From positions 790,001 to 854,000 of the forward strand of contig NC_132975.1 of the NCBI RefSeq assembly GCF_047496725.1: a DNA stretch of 64,000 nucleotides, written 5' to 3'. Source of the stretch: Anoplolepis gracilipes. Lineage: Eukaryota > Arthropoda > Insecta > Hymenoptera > Formicidae. Below the pieces are notes generated by a model. That model saw only the letters and a list, made by a program, of their open reading frames with translations. It searched no databases and was not told where the DNA came from. Positions 12,115-23,659 of this stretch are shown here, in pieces. How positions within the stretch are numbered: the first letter of the stretch is position 1; every line of letters begins with the position of its first letter. The translations under genes were made by a program, and so were the position numbers.

Positions 12115-13565
12115 TATTCGGAAATTAAACCGATAAACTTTCAGAGGTTGCCAGGTGCATCAAAAGGATCATTTTTTGCAAATGAACCTAGGATCGGAAA
12201 CGTCACTAAGGTCAGGTCGAGATCACCTTGAATTTTTAAAATAAAACCGGCTAGTTTTCATCGCATATTTTTGTAGCCCTCCTCGAAACCTTTTCCAAAC
12301 ATTATTATTTACTTTGGATCAGCCGTTTTAAAGTTATTCAGTTTTTCTTGGTAATGTTTTTGAACACTCTGTGTGCCATAGCACTGCACAATGGGCCAGC
12401 AGACTTGATTCAGTGGCCAAAAGTCGATTTCAGAATTCGATTAAAATAAACAAATCATTATAATTAGCAATAGTTGAAGTAATTTTTACAAAAATTATTT
12501 GATGATTAATCAACTCCTGTTCAATTGACAGTGGCGTAAAGTCGAAAAATAAATTTTAATTTTTGTCTTGCTTATGATTAAACTATTTCGTGTATTTGAA
12601 TATAAGCCGTAAAGATTAAAATTATTTCCGTTTCTTTTTCATCCTTAGAGATGAATAAATAAAGAAAATGGCTATTTGATTTAAAGTTATCATTTCATAA
12701 AATAGTGCAACATTCTAATAACATATAATCAGATTTTTCAGCAAAGCACTCGCTGCCGAATGTAGATTCCCCGAGATTCCAGCAGTTATCAAAAAAATCG
12801 ACATACTAGTGTATAATTTATGATCTATACTTTAAAATAGATATGCTCAGTTTTGCCCGTTTTCATAAATAGTACTGAATTTAATATAAAAAGTGAGTAA
12901 TCGCGCAAGCTTACCGCACCAAGCGATTGACCGTTGATCAGTCGCCGCATCGAGTGTCACTCCCACTGCACTGGTATTACACTGTAATTGCTTAATAAAT
13001 GCATACTTATCATACGTCCAAGTATTTTGTCCGCAAAAAATAGTGCACTAATAATATTTTTCCTTTGACACTACAAATAAAAAATTGGAATGCATCACTT
13101 GCAGAATTACCGATTAACTGTATGATTTCTATAGATATTTTTTAATTTTGGACTTGGATAATTTTTTTTTATAATTTTTAAAATATTTTGGTCATCATAG
13201 TAGATTCGCTATGTTAAATTTTGAAATTTTAATATTTAATTCGAAATCAGTGATTCAAAAAACCTTCATAAAATAAATTTTTTAAATATTCGATAGTCTA
13301 AAAAACAATATAGTCGCCATATTAGTTTTGCCATTTAAAATTTTGCAATTTTAATATTAAATTTGAAATCAGTAACTTAACCTTCGTAAAATAAGTTTTA
13401 TGTAAACCAAATGAGTCTTAGACTTTTGGCCACCGAACTGTGGTTCCTGGCCCACTGTGCACTGTAACGACACGTTTCCGACCCTAGGTTCATTTGCGAA
13501 AAATGATCTTTTTGATGCCCCCGACAACCTCTGAAAATTTGCCTGTTTAATTTCCGAACACCCTG
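12115..13565. mobile_element. MITE family B with long imperfect inverted repeats, nested in a family-A-like copy
   Basis: The left arm (12115-12210) has TTCGGAAATTAAACCGATAA and GCAAATGAACCTAGGATCGG. The right arm carries these inverted at 13480-13560, ending in CACCCTGTATATA. A second, inner inverted pair surrounds GTGGCCAAAAGTC (about 12412) and GACTTTTGGCCAC (about 13412). The interior is AT-rich and non-coding. CAAGG stands on both sides of the insertion in the host MITE, but the left terminus looks shortened relative to the right. Confidence 0.65.
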
Positions 13566-13709
13566 TATATATCCAAGGTCAAATCAATGGCACTATTTTA
13601 TGTTCTCATTTGAGTTAAATAACTTTTATCTGAAGTATTTTTCCGGATATTCCATATTTTTTCATAGATATTTGTTTGGAGAAATTAAAATGAAATACCC
13701 TATATATAT

Positions 13710-14093
13710 ATAGTATATGTTTTTTCTTAAACTATACAACTTTGTTCAATGCTATTAATTAAGACTAGCCACTCTGTCATAGTATACTGTAACTCTGACT
13801 CTGACTCTTAGTCGATCAAAATAAGATATTAGGCTTGCGTGAATTCTGCTCGACCACAATCAATTGCCAGTGAGGCACTAAACATATTATGTGATAATCT
13901 CCGTTCCGCAAAAGGACTATTGCTTTATTCTGTTATTTCAATATCTATGTATAATATAATAATATTATAAAATAATATAATACTATAAAATTAATAATAT
14001 TATAAGAAATATATTATAATATAAGAAACTCTCATTAACTGAAGTTATTTAGTTTGGTAATTCTCATGAGTATAAATATATTTTTACTTCCAG
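13710..14093. other. AT-rich intron-like stretch
   Basis: No gene. It ends in a pyrimidine tract and TTTTTACTTCCAG, the acceptor of the next gustatory receptor exon. Confidence 0.5.
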
Positions 14094-14302
14094 ATCAATA
14101 TAAATTTTGGTCTGCAGCTTTTGACCATTTTTGGCATATGCTTGAATGCTATAATTCTTCTTCTGTATGATATGTATAATAACATACAGACAGAAAGTGA
14201 CAATACCGAGATATTAATTTTTCATATGATTTTCATATTCTGCTATGCTTTTCGATCTTTATATATCAGCTATGTTTGTCAGCGATCTAGAAACGCAGTT
14301 GA
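14094..14302 (+). CDS. Gustatory receptor exon (transmembrane segments)
   Basis: The exon follows a good acceptor (TTTTTACTTCCAG, ending 14093). It opens in phase 0 with INFGLQLLTIFGICLNAI, continues with a second hydrophobic segment, and ends in YISYVCQRSRNAVE. NxxFGLQ at the start of a membrane helix and the VCQ box are recurrent in insect gustatory receptors. It joins in frame to the exon ending at 2399. The 3' boundary is uncertain: the better donor (14303, GTATTG) leaves phase 2, while a poorer GT at 14298 would keep phase 0 as needed by the exon at 61352. A stop lies at 14307. The mismatch may mark a damaged gene. Confidence 0.65.
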
Positions 14303-14336
14303 GTATTGAATTAATGTAGAAATATATGTAACATGA

Positions 14337-14376
<40 letters not shown>

Positions 14377-14380
<4 letters not shown>

Positions 14381-14770
14381 GTCTGAAAATAACTGCATCA
14401 CTATCGCATGTAAACAGCGAATAAACCGAATAGACAAAAAACCAAATAGAGAAATCTTTTACTCTATTACAATTTTTGCAATAATTAATGAAAAATTAAT
14501 TTAAAAAATCGGCCATCTACATGAATATAAGCGCGCGGTAAGAAGAGACAATTTATTGTTATATGATTGCTATAAGCGTGCAATAAAATATTGGGAGGAA
14601 CTACATGTATTGTATAATATTACCATATTACTAGTTTTTCGAATAAACAAGATCCACGCCGAGATGGCGATTGTATATGTATATATATACATATATACAT
14701 ATATGTATACATATACATATGCAGGATGTCCGAAAAGTGACGGATATATGTATATATGTGTATACATATA
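14377..14770. mobile_element. Truncated family-D-like MITE
   Basis: After a TA run (14346-14375) the sequence AAGGTGTCTGAAAATAACTG starts a diverged relative of family D: TTTTTGCAATAATTAATGAA and a later TATAAGCGCGCGG are shared with 14771-15236. A further terminus-like CAGGATGTCCGAAAAGTGAC occurs at 14721. No matching right arm is present. Confidence 0.5.
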
Positions 14771-15236
14771 CAAGGTGTCCCCCAGTTGCCAGATCAACTC
14801 TCGTGGGTAGATAGAGCGTGTTAAACTGAAAATAAAAGTCTTATCATTTTGCTAAATTCGCAATAATTAATGAAATATAAATTAATAAAGATCGGTCAAT
14901 CCGTGCCAGTATAAGCGCGCAGCACGAAGAAACCTCCCAGTTGATACTAGGCGCGCGGCAAGACATAAACGCAGCGCGCACTGTACGTGTCTCTTTCATT
15001 ACGCCTTTTGTACGTCCTTTGTAGAGCGCTCCGCTTACTGTCTCGTCGCGCGCCTAGTATCAAATAACAAGTAGAAGGCTTCTTCGCGCCGCGCGCTTAC
15101 TAGCACGGATTGGCCGATTTTTATTAATTTATATCTCATTAATTATTGCGAATTTCGCAAAATGATAAGACTTGTTTTCAGTTTAACACGCTCTATCTAC
15201 CCACGAGAGTTGATCTGGCAATTCGGGAACATCCTG
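14771..15236. mobile_element. Palindromic MITE, family D
   Basis: The ends are CAAGGTGTCCCCCAGTTGCC and, inverted, CAGGATGTTCCCGAATTGCC, each next to TA. The arms include AACTCTCGTGGGTAGATAGA and its inverted copy, and GC-rich inner parts (TAGGCGCGCGGC) that invert around the centre near 15000. The element is fully fold-back and non-coding. Diverged pieces of the family occur at 42110-42310 and 61050-61200. Confidence 0.8.
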
Positions 15237-15256
15237 TATATATATATGTATATATA

Positions 15257-16188
15257 CAGAGTGTCCCAGAACAACCTTCCGTCTGTAAAATGATGTATTT
15301 CTGACTCAATTCTAAGATAATTTTTCCTTTACCAAAATTTGATTTGAAGCGTAGTTTTTGAGTTATAAGCAAAAACAGTTAGCAAATCACACGTCGAGTA
15401 TAGAAGGCAGGCAGGAGCGGCGCGGCGCACCGCGAGCGCGGACGCAACTGACCGTCCAATGAGTGATTACCGCCGCATGAGTCGCTAACTATTTTATCTT
15501 ATAACATAAAATTATGCTTTAAATAAAATGTTGTTAAAGAAGAAAATGTCTTATAATTACGTCAGGAATAAGTGTTTCTTAAAATAACGTTACTTTAATG
15601 ACCAAAAGTTGTTCCGGATCGCCGACCGTCGGACGCTGTAATCAGCTGATTGCTACACGCGATGTGTGTATGTCTGAGTGTGTGCGTAAAAGAAAGAGAC
15701 AGAGTGAGTGAGAGAAAGACAGAGAGAGAAATAACCGTCTCCGCGATGGCGATGCTCCTTCGATTGTCGACGACTTCAAACCGATCGATATATTGATTTT
15801 CCGGCTCAGCTGAGAGACACATCGCGTGTAACAATCAGCTGATCGCAGCGTCCGACGTTATTTTAAGGAATACTTATTCCTGACGTAATTATAAGACATT
15901 TTCTTCTTTACCAAAATTTTATTTAAAGCATAATTTTATGTTATAAGATAGAATAGCTAGCGACTCATGCGGCGATAATCACTCGTCAGACAGTCAGCTG
16001 CGCCCGCGCTCGCGGTGCGCCGCGCCGCTCCTGCCTGCCTTCTGTACTTGACGTGTGATTTGCTAACTATTTTTGCTTATAACTCAAAAACTACGCTTTA
16101 AATCAAATTTGGATAAAGGAAAAATTGTCTTAAAATTGTGTCAGGAATACGTCATTTTATGGACAGAAGGTTGTTCTGGAACACCCTG
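15257..16188. mobile_element. Palindromic MITE, family C, full-length copy
   Basis: Ends CAGAGTGTCCCAGAACAACC and, inverted, CAGGGTGTTCCAGAACAACC lie between TA dinucleotides (15255 and 16189). The arms are over 400 bp, with GC-rich stretches (AGGCAGGAGCGGCGCGGCGC) mirrored near 16020. The centre (15680-15760) is a TG/GA-rich loop. A second, inner inversion (CAGCTGATTG) flanks the loop. Frames here are by-products of the palindrome. Related pieces are at 16210-16430, 29330-29645 and 30062-30210. Confidence 0.85.
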
Positions 16189-16209
16189 TATATACATATA
16201 TAGTGTACA

Positions 16210-16430
16210 TACACAGGGTAATTCAGAACAACTTTTTGTCCTTAAAATGTCGTATTCCTGACTTAATTCTAAGATGATTTTTTAAACCACAATTTTGTCC
16301 GAAGCTTAGTTTTTAAATTATGAGACGAAAAATTTTGCGAATTTACGGAACGAGTACAGGAGGTAGGTAGAAGCGGCGCAGTTCATTGTCCGATGGATGA
16401 TTACGTGAGACGCTACGATCAACTGCTTGT
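16210..16430. mobile_element. Family C MITE, left-arm fragment
   Basis: It starts CAGGGTAATTCAGAACAACT and follows the family C arm (TCGTATTCCTGACTTAATTC, then AGGTAGGTAGAAGCGGCGC) before ending in a TG-rich tract. The right arm is missing. Confidence 0.65.
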
Positions 16431-16437
16431 TATACGT

Positions 16438-16556
16438 AGTGTGTGTATGTGTGTTTGTATGCATGCGTGCGTGCGTGCGTGTGTGTGTGTGTGTTGTGTG
16501 CGTGAGTGCGTGCGTGTATGTGTGTGTGGGTGTGGGTGCGCGCGCGCGCGAGTGTA
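16438..16556. repeat. Imperfect TG/CG microsatellite
   Basis: Runs of GTGTGTATGTGTG, GCGTGCGTGCGT and GCGCGCGCG follow the truncated family C arm. It is non-coding, and the ORFs across it are low-complexity artefacts. Confidence 0.85.
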
Positions 16557-16742
16557 ATGTGTATTAATTTTTTAAAAATTGTTTTGTTCCGTACGGAAAA
16601 AAATTTTTCTGCGAATTTGCAGTATACTAACAGCTTGCGGATTTTTAATACCATCCTGCAAAAGCTGCAAACTGCAAACCAGTATCACGCATATACCAAC
16701 ACCATGTCGCGTATATAATATCAGAACGTATTGACGAGACTC

Positions 16743-17125
16743 CTTATGATTAAATGGAAATCCATTTCTATAACGAGAGCGAAAAAGAGCCACGAGAAAA
16801 AGTGTAAAAAACCACAAGTAAAAGTGTCGAATCTCACTGCAAGGAATTTAGAGTCTACACGCACAGGCAGGAATGGTGTCCGTCGGCAACTTCAGGATCA
16901 CACGTATACACATGAAGTACATACGTATACGTATGATTTCTGTTGTATGTGTGTAACGCTGAAGTTCTCGACGGACATCATTTTTGTCGGTACCCGTACA
17001 TCACGTTTATAATATAAATAAAACGCACGCGATATAGTTAGCTTTGTCGTCGCTAACCCCGGTCGCGACTCTCGCGGCTCTTGTTCGCTCTCGTTATAGT
17101 AATGGAATTCCATTTAGTACATAAG
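16743..17125. mobile_element. MITE family E with about 55-bp inverted repeats
   Basis: The left arm has TAAATGGAAATCCATTTCTA then TAACGAGAGCGAAAAAGAGC. The right arm (17073-17125) is its inverted copy (GCTCTTGTTCGCTCTCGTTA). An inner inversion surrounds GTCCGTCGGCAACTTCAG (16878) and CTGAAGTTCTCGACGGAC (16960), and the palindrome at 37706 also carries a GTCCGTCGG box. There is no coding content. Confidence 0.7.
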
Positions 17126-17242
17126 CAATCTCACCGGTACGATGCGACATATGTGCATATATAATCTGCATTTAATTTGATCATAAGCGAATTAATACCG
17201 TTGAGCTGCGAGTTTATACTTTAGTATTTTTTTATATAAGAA

Positions 17243-19210
17243 ATGGAGAATAAAAATCCAAAATGCGCTTCTTGCGCAAAGTTCATTAGAAAAATAAGAG
17301 GTTACAAGAAGTTGGTTTAATCTGATAATGAAACACTAGAGTTTTCTTTGATTTTTAATGTCAGCATCAATGTTAATGATGTATTATGTGGATTGTGTCG
17401 TATTCACATTTTCAAGTATAGAAAATTAAACGCTGGAAGTCGTGTTGTAAGTAGTAGAAGCTCTAGAAATAAAACTTCAGAATTCTCTGCAACCGGCGAC
17501 ACTACTTCAGAACACGAATCTGAACATTCGAATTTCAAATTTCGAAGTTCAAGTAAAATCCAAGAAAGATGAAATAGGCGTTGAATATGCCAATATGCCA
17601 ATACAAAGGACTGTTTCGACGCATAAATACTGCTGTGTGTGTAATTCAATACGAAATTTAGTAGTAATTTCGCAATCAGCTTGTGTACAGTCTTATGTCA
17701 AACGACGAATTTTTATACCTGAAGATAATCGATGTTGTCCAACACATCTGATTAAAAATCGATTTTTCGAAGAAGATCTAGGCCATTTACGGATTCATTC
17801 GAATTTTGCGAAGATCAAAATATCAGAATTATCCGAATTAATAGAAGCTTTAAGTATTGGATGTGATACTACAATATTCGACAAAATTGGAGATTATTGT
17901 TTACCCGAAGAACAAATAATCATTTTCACAGGATTGACCTGGGAAAATATTATTGAAATATGTGATATGATGACATCGATGAGAAATACCAAAACTCGTT
18001 CAATAACTCAAGCTTTCGTTATATTTTTATCAAAATTAAGGACAGGAATTCTAATAAATTGGTTGCTGCTATGCTACAACTTGAACACGAACAATGTGTA
18101 TCCGAATATTCTGAATCAGTAATGAAAGCTTTTGAAAAAGACGTGTTTCCATCACGGTTCGGTATCCATGCATTGTCAAGAAGTGAATTCGTCGAAAATT
18201 ACACTACTGAAGTTGCAAAAAAACTGTACAATTGTAGCGATAAACTAATGCTGATTTGCGATGGCACGTATGCACGTCATCAGAAAAGTAAAAGTAATGA
18301 ATACCAACGAAAAGCTTTCAGGACAAAAAAAGGTGCCACTTTGCAAACCCTTTACCGTCTGCACAACTACGGGGCATATTCTCGATATGCTGGGCCCTTT
18401 CGAAGCAAACCAAAACGACGCTGCAATAATGAAAAGTGCCATTGATGATCCTAACGGTTTAAGTGCCTTAATGTTGGAAGGAGACTTTTATTTTCTCGAT
18501 TGTGGTTTTCGAGATGTAACAGATCTTCTGAAATCGAAAGGCTACGTGGTTTTAATGCCAGCTTTAAGAGGAAAATGAAGTTGACAGATGACGAGTCAAA
18601 TGAGTTGCGATTTGTGACAAAATTGCGGTGGGCAGTTGAAGCCGTTCACGGCATTATCAAACAGAAATATCGTCTTCTGGACAAAGTAATTGATAATAAA
18701 TTGCTTCCAAAAGTTGGATTATATTTTAAAATTGCGGCATTTTTGCACAGTTAATTCGGTAAAAAGTTGCAATCGGATATTGAATTATCAGATGAAATTG
18801 TTCTAAAAATGAAAAATGAAAAGTGCAAGGAGAATACTTTGACAAAGGAAATTGAGGAAAAAGGCTGGATACGAAAGAAAATTGTATTTCAAAGTGTTTC
18901 GTCCAACGATTTACTAGATTTTCCCGAGCTAACAGAGAAAGATTTGAAGATTTTATTCACTGGTACATACCAGTTATTTCAAGCAGTATCGCACTTAGCG
19001 GAAATGTTGAACGATAATGGATCGATCAATTTGCAGTTCATTAAAGATCATACAAATATTTTGAGATTGGCTCACTCTCGACACATTTCTCGAAAGACGT
19101 ACAGATGTTTCGTTGAGTATGTACCAAATAGTTTAGGAGTTTCGGGCATCAAACGATATACTGTGAATGTGCAAACAGTCGGAGGACAGTGGGTTGCTGT
19201 TCGCATGTAG
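17243..19210 (+). pseudogene. DDE transposase (ISL2EU/Harbinger-like), frameshifted
   Basis: The proposed start is ATG at 17243 (MENKNPKCASCAKF). The N-terminal part has paired CxxC motifs (CASC and CGLC) like a small zinc finger, with an in-frame TAA shortly after. Conserved blocks then appear in alternating frames: 17595-18122, 18059-18300, 18261-18578, 18500-18754 and 18767-19210. Motifs suggest the DDE fold: LMLICDGTYARHQKS (first D), GDFYFLDCGFRDV (second D) and LRWAVEAVHGIIKQKYRLLD (E region). At least four frame changes plus a TAA at about 18752 disable it. Total length is near that expected for such a transposase. No terminal repeats were found. The subfamily is by recognition; a related PIF-type family remains possible. 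Confidence 0.7.
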
Positions 19211-19417
19211 CTACCGTCATATATTACTTTCTCATGCAAAATATCTATCAAAAATTGTGCGGCCGGCCGAAATTCTGAGTCGTTTATTCGTAAAGCAGAA
19301 TTTCAGTACAGTAATTGAACAAGACAGTGATGACGATTAATTTAATATAGTCTAAAGATTTCATAATAATTATGGTATATGAAGCATTATAAATTATCAT
19401 GTTAAATAGTTAATGTT
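19211..19417. other. 3' flank of the dead transposase
   Basis: AT-rich, with residual coding-like sequence just after the stop in another frame (about 19230-19340). No clear inverted repeat end. Confidence 0.4.
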
Positions 19418-19536
19418 CGCAAACACATACACGCACACGCACACACGCACACACACACGCACACACACACTCGCATACACACACACGCACACACACACTC
19501 GCATACACACACTCGCATACACACAAACATACACAG
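19418..19536. repeat. AC-rich microsatellite with interspersed GCAT and CGCA
   Basis: Irregular CA tract broken by repeated ACTCGCATACACACAC units, giving a minor higher-order repeat. Confidence 0.85.
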
Positions 19537-19539
19537 AGT

Positions 19540-21013
19540 AGAGTGGTTTTACCACAGTTAAATAATACATTTTATAGTTCCACTGATCCCTTTTTTCTCT
19601 TTTCAAAAACTATTTTAGCATTTCCGTAGTTTTTAATGTTATTTCAGCATTTCCATTTTATAATTCAACAATCAAATTATTAACATATTTAATATAACAT
19701 CGAAAAATAAAACTGGTCCCCAACTTTCGTATCATTGCTCGCATACCAGGGGCCAATTTTGCGCAATTATGCAGACTTTAATTTTTTTACCAATGAGCTA
19801 CCTCTTCGAGCCCTTTCATAAAAATATATTTTACTCCTCAGAACCCAAACTTATTTCAGGTAAAATATGGTTTTTGTACTCGAAAAACTAACGGTAAAAA
19901 AAATTTTCGAAAAAAAAATTATTTTTTTTTCCGTACTTTGTACAGGATGAAATGAGCTCATAATATTTTCGAAAATAGCTGGTATGAATACGTGTAACAT
20001 ATATTTTTTTCACGAATATCGGTCGAGGCGTTTCAGAGAAAAAATATCTTTTATTTTTCGATTTTTTTGCATAACTTCAAAAATAATCATTTTTCAAAAT
20101 TCATACCTACAGGAAAAAAAAGTTTTATAATAATAGTAACATAACTTCAAAATATGAACTCGATCCGAGCGAGAGCCGAACGACCATGCTTATCCCGCTA
20201 CGGTCTTTTTGAAATCCGTTTAAAAGATACATTAAAGATGTAAAGTACAAAGTACTAAATGTCCAAAACTGTTGTTTACATAAAAGTCAATTGTTATTAA
20301 ATAATACATAATAATTATTATATCAATTAATATTAAATACAATAAATTACTGTTAAATACATAATAAAAGAAATAAAAATAATATAAGAGCAATCTTGAT
20401 ATTTTAGTACTTTTTTGTATCATCAATTTATGTGTTTTAAAGACATTTTTTTAAACAATTTTTCTTTTGTTAGAGAGATATAATTTTTGTAAAAATTTTA
20501 TATTTTGTAGAGGTTTACAGAATTTTTAAAAAAAGTAATATATTTTGAAAATATTATTTTTAAACGGTAAATACCGTTAATTAATAATATTTGATCTAAT
20601 TCTATTCTCTTGCATAATATTATCAACGATTTAGATTCTTAATTACATAACTATATTTTATTTTATACTTAAATAAGTTTGCTAAGATCACTCTTATATC
20701 CTTTTTATTTCCTTTTTTATTTGATTGATGAAAGCAATTGATTTTTATGTAAAAAACAGTTTTGAGGAAAGATATTTGGTACTTTATACTTTATATCTTT
20801 GACGTCTTTTTTAAATGGATTTCATAAATTTTTGTAAAGTTTGTAATTTATATTGTATTTAATAACAATTAATTTTCTTGTAAAGAACAATTTTGGAGAT
20901 ACTATTTTTGATAGACATTAATTTTTTGAAGCAAACAGTTTTAAAACTATTATTTTTGATGACCATTAATTAAAAAAAAAAACAATTTTGAGATACTATT
21001 TTTGTTAATAAAT
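19540..21013. other. AT-rich repeat debris without genes
   Basis: 19700-20150 resembles old MITE sequence (ATTTTCGAAAATAGCTGG type). 20760-21000 has loosely repeated phrases with CAATTTTGGAGATACTATTTTTGAT. A GC-richer patch at 20158-20212 is discussed among rejected items. No ORF is convincing. Confidence 0.5.
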
Positions 21014-22362
21014 TGTAACGAATCCGTGATCGGATAGCTCGGTCGTGATCAGGATTCGGATAACGGTGGGGAGACGAACATAAGCGCGCTTCTTTTAGTA
21101 ACTTTGTTTTCTTCTGTGTAAGTGTTGGTACAATGTGATGGGCGTGAAGAAATAGAATGTGCGAGTACAGTGTATGTGTGTGTATGTACGGGTACAGAGT
21201 GTGCAAGCCAATGTACAGAGTGTACGAGTATATATGCAAGTACAGTGTATGTGTGTGTATGTGTGCGGGTACAGAGTGTGCAAGCGTATGTACAGAGTGT
21301 GCGAGTATATGTATATGCAAGTACGGAGTATGTACGAATATGTGAATATCGGATCGTATATTGTGACTTCGAGTCGTTCGATGTAACGGAGATTTAAACC
21401 ATCGCACGGTGTTTATGTTTCCGCTCGCGCCCGTGGATGTCAATGTCCCGCGAGGTAAATATTTCGGTCGGCCCGTGTCGTGGCGCGCCGCGTGGCTTTT
21501 GACAGGCCGTTTCGAGACGCTGTCGACGATATATCGCGCGTGCAATATCGTGTCGGTGCGTAATTATTCCCGCGGTTGTTCGGGCGGTCTTTTTGTTTGA
21601 TCATGTTGGTTTGGAGAGGATTGACTCTAACGAGGAAGGATCCGGCGGACGACGAGAACTCTCGTCGGGGGCGGCACACTCTCCGCCCCGGGACTTTTAG
21701 TGTCTGTCGATTTCTGGACGGTCGGAAGGTGACCGGTTTTATCGGGCTGAGAACGCTCAGCGGAGACAGAGTACTCTCCACCTCGGGCCGATTGGTCGTG
21801 TGGTAGAAAGGATTGCCGGGCGAAGTTGAGAACTCTCAGCAGTGATCGAGAATATAGCTCGGTCGCTATATTTGCAGGCGGTTGATCGGGTTTGGAGGCT
21901 TCCTTGAGCGAATCGCGCTGTAGGAAGTCGGAACGGATCTGGTCTCGATTTCTGTGCGGTGGCCCTTTTTATTCGGGTTCATTTGCCTCTTTAGTTGCTG
22001 GCTTCCCCTTCCAGAACAATTATCGTTAAATAATTGTTCTGGAAGATTCGGTTAAAAATTCGAACGTTACGATCTCGGGATTTTCCGTGCTCGGTCGGCG
22101 GAGTTCGGGGCCTCGACGAGCATCGAGACAGCGTCGCGCGCTTGGGTGTTTACGGCGACGGTCGGGCGGTACTCGAACGGGACTTAGTCTCTCGCTCGCC
22201 GAGATCCTTCGGTCGTAACGGCTGCGATTTTTGATTGTTTAAAAAAAGGGGCGTACCGCGCCTTCACTTTTGACCGCTCGGTGTTCACCGGGCAGCGGAC
22301 TTCCGACGGATGGTCGGTCGGGAATGAACGAGGGTTTTTAGTAACGGGGGTGTCTCGTTACA
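21014..22362. mobile_element. Solo LTR of an LTR retrotransposon
   Basis: The sequence starts TGTAACGA and ends TCGTTACA, matching inverted termini of the TG...CA type. It is flanked on both sides by the 4-bp direct repeat AAAT (21010-21013 and 22363-22366), as expected for an LTR insertion. No internal retroviral genes follow on either side, so it is a solo LTR left by recombination. At about 1.35 kb it is long. It is much more GC-rich than its surroundings. Its several open frames are not conserved proteins I recognise. Confidence 0.8.
21160..21345. repeat. Two-copy minisatellite inside the solo LTR
   Basis: A unit of roughly 80 bases containing GGGTACAGAGTGTGCAAGC and GAGTATATATGCAAGTAC is repeated about twice, with internal repetition of GTACAGAGTGT. 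Open frames here arise from the repeat. Confidence 0.75.
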
Positions 22363-23077
22363 AAATGATTAAATACAATACTTTAAACGTTATGCACATG
22401 ATAAACAAATAAAAGTAAGTGGTTAATATGTGTTTAATTACAGTCAATAAAAAGAGTTTTTCTTATCAAATCCAATAGTTCAGAAATTTGAAAAGGTCAT
22501 TTAGTCTTGGATCCTAAATGATTTCCTGAATTTTTGACTTTGACGATTTGCTGCTTGAGTTATTATATTAGAAAATTGGCAAAAAAATTTTTTTGCATGA
22601 TATTTTCACGGTTGGGTTATGAAAGTTATTAAGATTATAGAAAAAGAAATTCTTTACAACTTTTGTCTGAGACTTTTTTGTAGATTGGATAGTTTTCAAT
22701 TTACATAAAGCGGACAATATTCCGCAAATTTTCAAAAATGCTCCTTTTTATACAAATTAAAAAAAATCTTTAATTATTTATTAATAATATATGTCGACAT
22801 TATTGACTATCTATTATCTCTATTATAAATTTTGCATGAAAGGATAAAGTTAGCCGCTAATCGCGTTTGCATTGTTGCCGCTTTATTCCGATCGTGATTG
22901 GTCGTCTCGATTTGCGAGATCACAATCTCGTGAAACATAAGCTGGTGCGAAGTGCGCGGTACGAGCGAAACAGTACTCGTTTGACAGTTCACCAATTGTC
23001 AAATTGTTGATGTAACCGTACATAAATTTTTTGTACAGTAAAAAAAGCTCATTTTATTACAATTATTGTTCGTGAAT

Positions 23078-23079
<2 letters not shown>
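22363..23079. other. Non-coding stretch between solo LTR and Helitron
   Basis: 22480-22720 has a family-A-like trace (CAACTTTTGTCTGAGACTTTT). 22860-23010 is a mixed-composition patch that includes GTTTGACAGTTCACCAATTG; a GCTGTCAAAACAATC patch downstream of the Helitron near 28570 is vaguely similar. Nothing more is supported. Confidence 0.45.

Positions 23080-23080
<1 letters not shown>

Positions 23081-23144
<64 letters not shown>
23081..23144. repeat. (GA)n microsatellite
   Basis: GAGAGA repeats with two AAAG interruptions. Confidence 0.95.
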
Positions 23145-23145
<1 letters not shown>

Positions 23146-23184
23146 TATAAAGATATAATAGTAAAAATAGGTATTGATCGCGGA

Positions 23185-23410
23185 AGATATAATGTTTAAA
23201 GAACTAACGAAGTTGCTGCAATTTTTTCAACTACTGCAGATGGAAATATTCCTGATTGTTATGTTACATTTAGAAACAAATGTGATAAAACTTTAAAATA
23301 TGTTAGTACAATGGATTCAAACGTTGAATCTTGGATTTATCCAATGTACTATCCACATGGTACGAAAGGTTGGCACATTAATATTAGATAAATCAATGGA
23401 AAACGTGTAA
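23185..23410 (+). pseudogene. Helitron Rep/helicase protein, N-proximal fragment
   Basis: In the plus strand, after a short in-frame stop, the translation reads NEVAAIFSTTADGNIPDCYV then KCDKTLKYVSTMDSNVESW and YPMYYPHGTKGWHINI. This is the conserved segment before the Rep region in insect Helitron proteins. The frame then stops and the sequence changes into a Helitron 3'-end-like segment at 23440, so the fragment is separated from the rest of its gene. Confidence 0.75.
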
Positions 23411-23439
23411 CTAGATCTCTGTATATCTTGATATACGTA

Positions 23440-23580
23440 GATATACTACCTTGATATACATAACACTAGATTAAAATATAATAATATATAAAAATAAATA
23501 AGTTTCAGTTTTGCAATAATATATAAATTATATGCCGTAAAATAACAAAATAAGAAAATCGCATTGGCGCGCGCGAAGTT
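23440..23580 (+). mobile_element. Helitron 3'-end copy with incomplete terminal hairpin
   Basis: From about 23465 the sequence (TAAGTTTCAGTTTTGCAATA, then AAGAAAATCGCATTGGCGCG) repeats the intact Helitron end at 28280-28427. At the hairpin it has only GGCGCGCGCG followed by AAGTTAATATC. The complementary half and the CTAA terminus are missing. Confidence 0.7.
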
Positions 23581-23659
23581 AATATCAAATTAGTCGTTGG
23601 GAAAAACGTCAGTGTAAATTTAATGCATCGGACGCATGTATTCAGTTAGTCGAACTGAA

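Noticed and set aside
15595..15834. 79-codon ORF in the loop of a MITE
   Set aside because: Falls in a palindrome loop of GA/TG repeats without motifs.
20158..20212. tRNA-like patch on the minus strand (TTCGGCTCTCGCTCGGATCG)
   Set aside because: Looks like part of a tRNA-derived SINE, but the A and B boxes are poor and no acceptor stem forms, so I do not call a tRNA or SINE.
20970..21545. 191-codon minus ORF with His/Thr/Tyr repeats
   Set aside because: Runs through the minisatellite of the solo LTR; composition follows the repeat.
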